From the NCBI GenBank assembly GCA_040878035.1, contig JBBDMX010000024.1:1-64000 (forward strand): a DNA stretch of 64,000 bases. Reading direction: 5' to 3'. Each line of letters starts with the position of its first letter. Within the stretch, counting starts at the first letter, position 1. Shown piece by piece: positions 52,669 to 59,848 of the stretch. The notes below the pieces were generated by a model that worked only from the letters and a program-made list of their open reading frames with translations, had not been told where the DNA came from and ran no database searches. The DNA is from JBBDMX01 sp040878035 (lineage in GTDB: Bacteria; Planctomycetota; Phycisphaerae; Phycisphaerales; Phycisphaeraceae). The position numbers and the translations under genes are program-made.

Positions 52669-53772
52669 ATGACCAAGCATGAGAACTTTGTGAGGATGAT
52701 GCGTGGCGAAGGTGCGGCGTGGTTGCCTCTGGACCTGCCCATGACCCCGCCGATCGTGGACGAGATGCAGGCGCGGCGCGGCACGCGCCACAGCACCGAC
52801 GCCTTCGACCTGGATTTCCATCACGTCAGTTTCACTTTCCGCACCGACGTGGCGGCCTGGCGGGCGGCATTTGCGGCCCTGGGCGCTGGCGTACCGGACC
52901 ATGCGGAGATCGGCCCGGCCGCGGTGACCCACGTCAGGCCGGCGCCCGAATCGGTCGGCAAGGCCTATCACTTCCGCACCATGCTCCACCCTCTGGAGGT
53001 CATCCAGCGTGTCGAGCAGCTCGACACGCTGCCCTGGCCTGATCTGACCGACGCCTCCGCCATCGCCAAGCTGCCCGGGGAGGTGGCGCGCGGCCGAGAG
53101 GCGGGCCGGGCCGTGTTCGCAGGCACCGAGTGCACCGTCTTCGAGCTCGCCTGGTACATGCGCGGCATGGACAACCTGTTCATGGACCTGGCCGAGAACA
53201 ACGGCATCGCCGACTGGCTGCTGGACTGGGTGACCAATCTGTCGGTGGCGCGCGTGCGCGCCTATGCCCTGGCCGGCGTCGATGCCATCGGCCTGGGCGA
53301 CGACGTGGGCGTTCAGCGCGGCATGATGATGGCGCCGGAGTTCTGGAGAACCCACCTCAAGCCACGACTGGCGCGCGTCATCCAGACCATTCGCCAGCAT
53401 CAGGGCGACAAGCACATCTACGTCCGCTATCACAGCGACGGCGATATCCGCGAAATCCTTGACGACCTGATCGAAGTCGGCGTGGACATCCTCAACCCCG
53501 TCCAGCCCGAGTGCATGCCCGTCGATGAAGTGCTGGCGGCCTACGGAGACCGCCTGGCGTTCTGGGGCATGATCGGCACGCAGACCACCATGCCCTTTGG
53601 CAGCGTGGCGGACGTGCACGCGGTCGTCGATCACCTGGCGGACCTGGCGCGCGGCGGAGCACGCATGATCATCGCGCCCACGCACGTGCTCGAGCCGGAT
53701 GTGCCGTGGGAAAACATCGAGGCCCTGGTCGAGCGTGTCAAGGCGACGCGGCTGGATGCGTTGGTTCTTTAG
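52669..53772 (+). CDS. Uroporphyrinogen decarboxylase (UroD) family protein
   Basis: The 367 aa product has a UroD/methyltransferase TIM barrel with a start MTKHENFVRMMRGE and the later VRYHSDGDIREILDDLIEVGVDILNPVQP, FWGMIGTQTTMPFG and GGARMIIAPTHVLEPDVPWENI. The last two motifs fit the branch of the family that is not heme-related and occurs in sugar or methyl-transfer clusters. The substrate is unknown. AAGGA lies 7 nt before ATG 52669; the upstream part of the frame is PAL-4. The TAG stop is the first triplet of PAL-3. Confidence 0.88.
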   Translation: MTKHENFVRMMRGEGAAWLPLDLPMTPPIVDEMQARRGTRHSTDAFDLDFHHVSFTFRTDVAAWRAAFAALGAGVPDHAEIGPAAVTHVRPAPESVGKAYHFRTMLHPLEVIQRVEQLDTLPWPDLTDASAIAKLPGEVARGREAGRAVFAGTECTVFELAWYMRGMDNLFMDLAENNGIADWLLDWVTNLSVARVRAYALAGVDAIGLGDDVGVQRGMMMAPEFWRTHLKPRLARVIQTIRQHQGDKHIYVRYHSDGDIREILDDLIEVGVDILNPVQPECMPVDEVLAAYGDRLAFWGMIGTQTTMPFGSVADVHAVVDHLADLARGGARMIIAPTHVLEPDVPWENIEALVERVKATRLDALVL

Positions 53773-53850
53773 CCGCTTGCGGCTTGGCGCAGCGATGGGC
53801 GGCGCTGGAGGCATTGGTTGATCGGGCGCGGGCGCGAAGCCGCAAGCGGC
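53770..53850. repeat. PAL-3 palindrome at a stop codon
   Basis: TAGCCGCTTGCGGCTTGGCG and GGCGCGAAGCCGCAAGCGGC flank about 40 bases. The left end is the stop codon of the UroD-like gene, and the right end lies 3 bases before the TATAAT box of the next gene. Confidence 0.85.
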
Positions 53851-53853
53851 CGC

Positions 53854-53859
53854 TATAAT
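53854..53859 (+). promoter_or_regulatory. TATAAT box, candidate leaderless promoter
   Basis: A perfect TATAAT lies 8 bases before ATG 53868, directly after a PAL-3 element. No TTGACA-like box lies 17 bases upstream, where the PAL-3 arm is. Confidence 0.5.
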
Positions 53860-53867
53860 CCGCCCGC

Positions 53868-55283
53868 ATGAAGATCGACAGCAAGCTCACCGCCCAATCG
53901 CTGCGCCCCGCCGTGCAGCGGCTCTTCCAACTCGCCGCCAGAAAAGTGCGCGCCCTGGACCGCGCGTGGGATCCGGCCAAGGGCTCGCCTGTCTTCACCG
54001 TCGAGGGCAAGTACACCTCGCGCGGCTGGACGGAATGGACGCAAGGATTCCAGTTCGGCTCGGCGCTATTGGTCTATGACGCCACCGAGGAAAAGCCGTT
54101 CTTCATGATGGGCCGGCGGCGCACGATCAAGCACATGCTGCCGCATGTCACCCACGTCGGCGTGCACGACCACGGCTTCAACAATCTTTCGACCTACGGC
54201 AACCTGCTGCGCCTGCTTAAGGAAAAGCGCAGCCCCGAGCCCTACGACGGCTGGGAGGAAGTGACCTACCGCAACGCCATCGCATGCAGCGGCGCGGTGC
54301 AGGCGGCACGCTGGAGCGGCACCCCCGGCCGGCCAGATTCGCCCCACGCGGCGCACAGCACCGGCTTGGGCTACATCTACTCCTTCAACGGACCGCATTC
54401 GCTCTTCGTGGACACGATGCGCACCACGCGAATCCTGGGCGCCGCGTGGAAGCTGGGCCACGTGCTGATGCATGAGAACGACCGCAAGGCCGACCTGCTC
54501 AAACGCAGCGTCCTGCATGGCCTGACGACCTCGCAATACATCCTCTTCCACGGTGATTCGGATCACACGTATGACATCGCCGGCCGCACCGCGCACGAGG
54601 CGATTTTCAATCGCAACGACGGCGCCTTTCGCTGCCGCTCCAGCCAACAGGGCTACTCGCCGTTCTCCACCTGGACGCGCGGCCTGGCGTGGGCCATGCT
54701 CGGTTACGCCGAGGAACTCGAGTTCTTCGCCACCATCGACAACGCTGCATTCAAGGCGTCGGCGGGCCTGGCGAAGAAGGATGTGCTCAAGGTCTACGAG
54801 GCCGCCGCCCGCGCCACCTGCGATCACTACATCAACGATGTGACGGCCCTGGACGGCATCCCCTACTGGGACGACGGCGCCCCCGGCCTGGCGCAGTTGG
54901 ACGACTGGCGCGAGTTCGCCGCCGACCCGTTCAACGATCACGAGCCGGTGGACTCCAGCGCCGCATCAATCGCCGCCCAAGGGCTGATCCGCCTGGGCAA
55001 CTACCTTGGCAAGAAGAACGGCCAATGCTACCTCCAGGCCGGCCTCTCCGTCGCCCGCGCGCTCTTTGACGAACCGTACCTCGTAGATGACAAGGGCACG
55101 CACCAGGGCCTGATCCTGCACTCGATCTACCACCGCCCCAACGGCTGGGACCACGTGCCGGCGCACCGCAAAATCCCCTGCGGCGAGTCGAGCATGTGGG
55201 GTGACTACCACGCCCTGGAACTGGGGCTGCTAATCCAGCGCATGAGCGACGGCAAGTACGTCACGTTTTACGACGGTCTGTAA
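53868..55283 (+). CDS. GH88-like glycoside hydrolase (unsaturated glucuronyl hydrolase type)
   Basis: The 471 aa product has the (alpha/alpha)6-barrel pattern of GH88: THVGVHDHGFNNLSTYGNLLRLL (usual DLGF), the central YSPFSTWTRGLAWAMLGYAEEL, DDGAPGLAQLDDWREF and the ending GESSMWGDYHALELGLL. GH88 enzymes hydrate unsaturated uronides made by polysaccharide lyases. No signal peptide is seen, so it acts on imported oligosaccharides. A lyase-like gene (1369-3279) is far away. A TATAAT box lies 8 nt before the ATG. Confidence 0.85.
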   Translation: MKIDSKLTAQSLRPAVQRLFQLAARKVRALDRAWDPAKGSPVFTVEGKYTSRGWTEWTQGFQFGSALLVYDATEEKPFFMMGRRRTIKHMLPHVTHVGVHDHGFNNLSTYGNLLRLLKEKRSPEPYDGWEEVTYRNAIACSGAVQAARWSGTPGRPDSPHAAHSTGLGYIYSFNGPHSLFVDTMRTTRILGAAWKLGHVLMHENDRKADLLKRSVLHGLTTSQYILFHGDSDHTYDIAGRTAHEAIFNRNDGAFRCRSSQQGYSPFSTWTRGLAWAMLGYAEELEFFATIDNAAFKASAGLAKKDVLKVYEAAARATCDHYINDVTALDGIPYWDDGAPGLAQLDDWREFAADPFNDHEPVDSSAASIAAQGLIRLGNYLGKKNGQCYLQAGLSVARALFDEPYLVDDKGTHQGLILHSIYHRPNGWDHVPAHRKIPCGESSMWGDYHALELGLLIQRMSDGKYVTFYDGL

Positions 55284-55299
55284 GTGTGAGGATAGAAGC

Positions 55300-56115
55300 A
55301 TGAGCAAAACGTCACGTACCGCCATCGTCACCGGCGCCAGCCGCGGGATTGGCCGGGCCATTGCCGTCGCACTGGGCGGCGGCGGGTTCAATGTGGTGAT
55401 CAACTACAACAGCAACGCCGAGGCGGCGCAGGCGTGTGCCGAGTTGGTGAAGCAGGCCGGCGGGCAGGCGGTGACCGTGCAGGCGGACATCGCCAAGTCC
55501 GAGGATCATCGCCGCCTGGTGGACGCCGCGATGGAGACCTTCGGCGGCATCGACGTGCTGGTCAACAATGCCGGCGTGGCGCCCAAGGTGCGTGCCGACC
55601 TGCTGGAGACCAGCGAAGACAGCTACGATTACCTGCTGGACACCAACCTGCGCGGGCCGTTTTTTCTCACCCAGCAAGTCGCCAAGGTGATGATCGAAAA
55701 AAGGGCGTCTGACCCCGTTTTTCTGCCCGTATTCCTTCCGGACAACGGCGGGCCTCGGCCTTGCATCGTCAACATCACGTCCATCAGCGCCTATACCGCC
55801 AGCGTCAACCGCGGCGAATATTGCATCGCCAAGGCGGGACTGGCGATGATGACCCAGCTCTTTGCGGCGCGACTGGCGGAGCACGGCATCAATGTCTACG
55901 AAATCCGCCCGGGCATCATCGCCACCGACATGACCGGCCCGGTGAAAGCCAAGTACGACAAGCTGATCCTGGAGGAAGGCTTGCTGCCGATTAAGCGCTG
56001 GGGGCACCCGGAGGATATTGCTCGCGCAGTGCTCGCCATCGCGCAAGGCGCGTTGCCGTATTCCACCGGCCAGGTGATCGACGTGGACGGTGGCTTCCAC
56101 GTGCGGCGATTGTGA
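55300..56115 (+). CDS. SDR-family 3-ketoacyl-ACP reductase-like oxidoreductase
   Basis: The 271 aa product has TGASRGIGRAIAVAL at the cofactor site, NNAGVAP, the catalytic Ser in NITSISAYTAS and YCIAK, and the C-terminal GQVIDVDGGFHV. It looks like FabG-type reductases, but in this sugar cluster it more likely acts on a sugar acid. Residues about 135-153 (KRASDPVFLPVFLPDNGG) are an extra loop before PCIVNITS. It follows the GH88-like gene after 16 bases and probably shares its mRNA. The space 56116-56285 shows nothing clear. Confidence 0.9.
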   Translation: MSKTSRTAIVTGASRGIGRAIAVALGGGGFNVVINYNSNAEAAQACAELVKQAGGQAVTVQADIAKSEDHRRLVDAAMETFGGIDVLVNNAGVAPKVRADLLETSEDSYDYLLDTNLRGPFFLTQQVAKVMIEKRASDPVFLPVFLPDNGGPRPCIVNITSISAYTASVNRGEYCIAKAGLAMMTQLFAARLAEHGINVYEIRPGIIATDMTGPVKAKYDKLILEEGLLPIKRWGHPEDIARAVLAIAQGALPYSTGQVIDVDGGFHVRRL

Positions 56116-56285
56116 GGCGTTTTGGGCTGCGGCAGCCGTGACACCGCTTTGACTTGACCCACGCAGCGTCGGGATCGCAAGGCCGTCAGCGATCGCGCCA
56201 GGACGCGCTGGCGATCGGTCCCGGCGGGCTGTCTGAATGTGTCGCCAACTCCCCCATGGCCGCCGCCCGTGAGGCGTGGGGAGGA

Positions 56286-57167
56286 TCAAGGTGGTCCAGG
56301 CTCCAGCATGCCTGGCGCACCGGGCCGATTCGACTGCAACCAGCGACGCGCCTGCGGGCAGACCGGGCAGCGCGGGTGATCGCATAGCAGGGCAGCGGGG
56401 TCGGCCAGCAGGAGTTCGACCGCCGCGGCCACCGCGTCGTCGGCGGTGAGGCGCAGGCAGGCGGCGGCGCCAAGTCGGACGCGATGCAGCAGACCGCGTT
56501 GTGCCAGCACGTCCTGCACGCGGATGAAATTGGCCGAATCGCCGGGCGGATCACGCGGCGGGCAGCGATGAGACTGGCCGTCCAGATCGATCAGATGCAA
56601 GGTTCGCTCGTAACCGGGATAGCACACCTTGCCCAGATACGGCACGCGGACCATGGCCTCGGCGACGTGGATCACGCTGAGACGGTCCAAAGCGCAGCCG
56701 ATCATGAGCACCTGTGCGTCGGCTTGGGCTGCCTTATGAAATGGGCTGCCCACGCCCAAGCCGCTGGTGTGATGGTGGTCGGCGACAAACTCGGCGGCGC
56801 GGGCGCCCCAGGCGGCGACGGCGTGCGTGGGGTGGCGGCTGCGCAGCACGCCGGGGCAGTGGCGAAAGGTCTCGCTGATCAGCCCGGTGCGGCTGGGTGT
56901 GCGCGCTATGTCGAAGATGCCATCGGGTTGAGGATTGGCAAACGCCGGCATCAGCAATGTGCCCTGCGGTCCGACCGCCTCCTCAAGCGCCTGCACCACC
57001 GTGACGGCGCCGCCTTGGACCTGGCCGATCGACTTGAGCGAGGCGTGGATGATCCAAGTCTGTCCGCGTTGCATGCTGCAGTTGTTGAGGAGGTCGCGCA
57101 GCAGCATTTCGGCGGTGAGGCCGGGGTGCGGGGAGTCGCTGTCGGTGTCCGTAGCGGTGGCCATCAT
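56286..57167 (-). CDS. AAC(3)-family N-acetyltransferase
   Basis: The 293 aa product has the AAC(3) pattern: IIHASLKSIGQVQGGAVTVVQALEEAVGPQGTLLMPAFAN, TPSRTGLISETFRHCPGVLRSRHPTHAVAAWG with the conserved SxHP, and RVPYLGKV. Such enzymes acetylate a 3-amino group with acetyl-CoA; the family also contains many sugar acetyltransferases of environmental bacteria. Resistance cannot be inferred. A TATCAT box lies 6 nt before ATG 57167 (ATG 57164 also possible). It is divergent from the beta-helix gene. Confidence 0.85.
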   Translation of the reverse strand: MMATATDTDSDSPHPGLTAEMLLRDLLNNCSMQRGQTWIIHASLKSIGQVQGGAVTVVQALEEAVGPQGTLLMPAFANPQPDGIFDIARTPSRTGLISETFRHCPGVLRSRHPTHAVAAWGARAAEFVADHHHTSGLGVGSPFHKAAQADAQVLMIGCALDRLSVIHVAEAMVRVPYLGKVCYPGYERTLHLIDLDGQSHRCPPRDPPGDSANFIRVQDVLAQRGLLHRVRLGAAACLRLTADDAVAAAVELLLADPAALLCDHPRCPVCPQARRWLQSNRPGAPGMLEPGPP

Positions 57168-57185
57168 TCATCTATGATATGTAGA

Positions 57186-57195
57186 AATCATGATT
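57186..57195. promoter_or_regulatory. Palindrome in a divergent promoter region
   Basis: AATCATGATT lies in the AT-rich 104-base space between the AAC(3)-like and beta-helix genes. It may be an operator. Confidence 0.25.
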
Positions 57196-57271
57196 GGATG
57201 AATATGCTTCTTGTGTGAAGCCGATTTTCCCCGTACATTGGCGCGAGGTTTGTCAACGCAGGAGCCGGCGA

Positions 57272-59287
57272 ATGATACGCACATGGGCAATTCTGGCCTT
57301 GGCAGTCTGTGCCATACAAGCCGCGGCGCTGGCGCAGGGCGTCGGCCAGGCAGTTCCCGACAAAGCCGCCAGGGTCTACCAAAACTTCAACCAGTTCTGT
57401 CTCGACCACTTTGGCGCGCTCAAGGAAGAGTTGACCTACGCCCTGCCCGGCCAGTCGTTCAAGCTCATCGACACGGGCTCTTGGACCCATGTGAGCGAGT
57501 CGTCCGCCTGCCTGGCGTGGGAAACCAACCTGCCTGCCAACAGCTATGTCGAGTACGGCCCGACCATCGCCTACGGATCCAAGACCGCCATTCACGAACG
57601 CCCCTTCTACCTGCACATCCACTATCTCAAAGGCCTGGAGCCGGGGACGACCTATCACTATCGCCTGGTCGCCACCGACGAGCGCGGCCAACAGATCACC
57701 ACCGACGACCATACCCTCACGCCCAAGCGCACGGCCGGCGTCGTGTACATTCCGGGTAACCTCACCGGCCCGCCGTATGTGCTCGACCAGGCGGACACCA
57801 CCTATGTGCTGACGCAGGACCTGCACTGCCCGACCTCCGGCCTGGCGATCACCGCCCGCAACGTCACCGTGGATCTGAATGGCCACACGATCACCTACAA
57901 CGATGATCCCGACAAGAAGGAAAACGTGGACGGGCGGGCGTTTGGCGCCTTGGCGGCCAGCGGCTCACAAGGCGTGCGCGTCGGCTACAGCGGCCAGGGC
58001 GGGGCACGCCTGTACAACGGCACCATCATCCAGGGCAAAGGCGGTGGCGGCAACGGCTTTGTCCCCATCCTCTTCCGGGGCGCGGAAATCGCCGGCGTCA
58101 CCCTCATCTACCATGGCTCGCAAGTCACCGGCATCGACAACGAAGCCCGCGACGTCCATCACAACGTCATCCTCGACTGCGGCGAGGAGCTGACCAACCG
58201 CCACCAGGGCGTGTTCGCAATCAAGGCCGGCGGCAGCCCGCACCACAACCTGATCAAGCGCACGCGCCAGAACGGCATCGCCGGCACCAGCAATGCCAAG
58301 GTCAATTACAACGAAATCTACGTTGACTCCTGCTCGACCAACTCCTTCGGCATCAACTTCTACAAGTCGACCAAGTCTGAGGCGCAGGGCAACCGCATCT
58401 TCGGCCGGGGATACCTGGCCATCGGCATCGGCACCGTGTCCGAAGGCGTGGCTGACATCAAGGTCGCGGACAATTTCATTCACCTCCAGGCCCACGCCCC
58501 CGACACGCGCTGGAATGAATACGGCGCCCAGTCCGGCGCCTACGGCCTGCGCGTCACCTGGGGCGGCAAGAACATCGAGTACAGCCATAACGTCGTGGTC
58601 ACCAAGGCACGCGACGGCGGCATGGCACGCGGCATATGGTTCTGCCCCGGCCAAGCCATCGAGAACGTGGTCTTCCGCGACAACACCATCAAGACCCTGC
58701 AAGATGACAAGAGCAGCAAGTGGGGCGCGATCGTCATCTCCGGCGAGGACAGCCCCGAGGTCAAGCCGGGCCTGTTCATCAACAACACGGTCATCGCCGA
58801 CTTCTGCCACGTCCGCCTGGCGGAGGAATACGGCACGGGCAACAACGCACGCTTTGTCGGCAACCGGTTCATCCGTGCGGGAAACAACGCCGCATACGCC
58901 ACCATCCGCTGCGGATTCTGGACGCCCGATTCCACCGGCAGTGTGTTCCTCGACACCATCTGCGAACCCCCGGAAGGCGGCGCCGATCTGAACAAGGTCG
59001 TGTGGGAAGGCACAGGCAAGCGCGAGTACGGCATCGCTTGGACGCTGACCGTAAAGACTTCCCCGGGCGCAGCGGTGACGATCCTGGACAAGAACCAGAA
59101 GGAAACCTTCAGGGGTGCGGCGGGCGCGGATGGCGTTGCCAAGGCGGAACTGGTCGGCCGCATGCAGCGACCCGACGGGCCGGAGGATTTGACGCCTTTC
59201 GCGGTTACGGTAGTCAAGGACGGTCAATCCACCAGCAAGCAGGTGACCCTGACTCAGCCAGCGACGCTGGAGGTGGCATTGCCATGA
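57272..59287 (+). CDS. Secreted right-handed beta-helix protein with Fn3-like start
   Basis: The product is 671 aa with a signal peptide at about 1-22 (AAALAQG). Residues about 60-150 are an Fn3-like domain (ACLAWETNLPANSYVEYGP, GLEPGTTYHYRLVATDERG). Residues about 170-570 form a parallel beta-helix with repeated N-rich turns (NVTVDLNGHTITYN, ITSNAKVNYNEIYVDSCSTNSFG-like stretches). Such proteins often bind or cut polysaccharides. No catalytic motif is clear. GGAG lies 7 nt before ATG 57272. The stop overlaps the next ATG by 4 bases. Confidence 0.85.
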   Translation: MIRTWAILALAVCAIQAAALAQGVGQAVPDKAARVYQNFNQFCLDHFGALKEELTYALPGQSFKLIDTGSWTHVSESSACLAWETNLPANSYVEYGPTIAYGSKTAIHERPFYLHIHYLKGLEPGTTYHYRLVATDERGQQITTDDHTLTPKRTAGVVYIPGNLTGPPYVLDQADTTYVLTQDLHCPTSGLAITARNVTVDLNGHTITYNDDPDKKENVDGRAFGALAASGSQGVRVGYSGQGGARLYNGTIIQGKGGGGNGFVPILFRGAEIAGVTLIYHGSQVTGIDNEARDVHHNVILDCGEELTNRHQGVFAIKAGGSPHHNLIKRTRQNGIAGTSNAKVNYNEIYVDSCSTNSFGINFYKSTKSEAQGNRIFGRGYLAIGIGTVSEGVADIKVADNFIHLQAHAPDTRWNEYGAQSGAYGLRVTWGGKNIEYSHNVVVTKARDGGMARGIWFCPGQAIENVVFRDNTIKTLQDDKSSKWGAIVISGEDSPEVKPGLFINNTVIADFCHVRLAEEYGTGNNARFVGNRFIRAGNNAAYATIRCGFWTPDSTGSVFLDTICEPPEGGADLNKVVWEGTGKREYGIAWTLTVKTSPGAAVTILDKNQKETFRGAAGADGVAKAELVGRMQRPDGPEDLTPFAVTVVKDGQSTSKQVTLTQPATLEVALP

Positions 59288-59763
59288 GCATCACCTCGAA
59301 TCAACCGGCGCTGGGGGTGAGCATTCGCCCGGCGCGGCGCGACGAGATCGCGCTGCTGGTCGAGTTTCAGTTGCGCCTGGCGGCCGAGACTGAATCGCTG
59401 GCTCTGGATCGGCCCACGGTGCAGCAGGGCGTCGCCGCCCTCTTCGACCATCCCGAACGCGGGCGCTATTGGTTCGCCGAGGTCGATGGGCGAGTGGCCG
59501 GTTGCATGCTGGACATGATGGAGTGGTCGGATTGGCGCAACGGCGGCGTGCTGTGGATACACTCGGTGTACATCCACCCCGACATGCGCCGTCGCGGTTT
59601 GTTCCGTGCGATGTACCAGCACCTGGTGGACAAGGTCAATGCCGACCCTTCGCTCAAGGGACTGCGCCTGTTCGTGGACAAGACCAATACCGCGGCGCAG
59701 GCGACCTATCGCAGCATGGGCATGAGCGATGAGCACTATCAGTTGTTCGAGTGGATGAAGTGA
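59284..59763 (+). CDS. GNAT-family N-acetyltransferase
   Basis: The 159 aa product has the GNAT pattern: SIRPARRDEIALLVEFQLRLAAETE, then VLWIHSVYIHPDMRRRGLFRAMYQHLV with the acetyl-CoA binding loop RRRGLFR, and LFVDKTNTAAQATYRSMGM. The substrate is unknown. Its ATG overlaps the beta-helix stop codon (ATGA), so translation is coupled. A P9 repeat follows. Confidence 0.9.
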   Translation: MSITSNQPALGVSIRPARRDEIALLVEFQLRLAAETESLALDRPTVQQGVAALFDHPERGRYWFAEVDGRVAGCMLDMMEWSDWRNGGVLWIHSVYIHPDMRRRGLFRAMYQHLVDKVNADPSLKGLRLFVDKTNTAAQATYRSMGMSDEHYQLFEWMK

Positions 59764-59770
59764 TGCGCTA

Positions 59771-59848
59771 CGAAGCGCCGCGGCAGCCGCGCGGATATTG
59801 CGCGCGGCAGTAAGCGCGGCGGAGCCGCGTCGCTTCATAAAGATCACT
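59771..59848. repeat. P9 palindromic repeat at a stop codon
   Basis: CGAAGCGCCGCGGCAGCCGC and GGAGCCGCGTCGCTTCATAA are opposing arms. The right end (TTCATAAAGATCACT) matches 9741-9755 and carries the stop codon of the TolB-like gene. Confidence 0.7.

Noticed and set aside
51562..53814. A 750-codon minus-strand frame opposite the PhyH and UroD-like genes
   Set aside because: It covers two recognisable genes and a repeat on the other strand and reads as low-complexity Arg/His-rich sequence.
57194..57271. A longer N-terminus for the beta-helix protein from ATG 57194
   Set aside because: ATG 57272 has a ribosome site and starts a signal peptide; the upstream codons would bury it.
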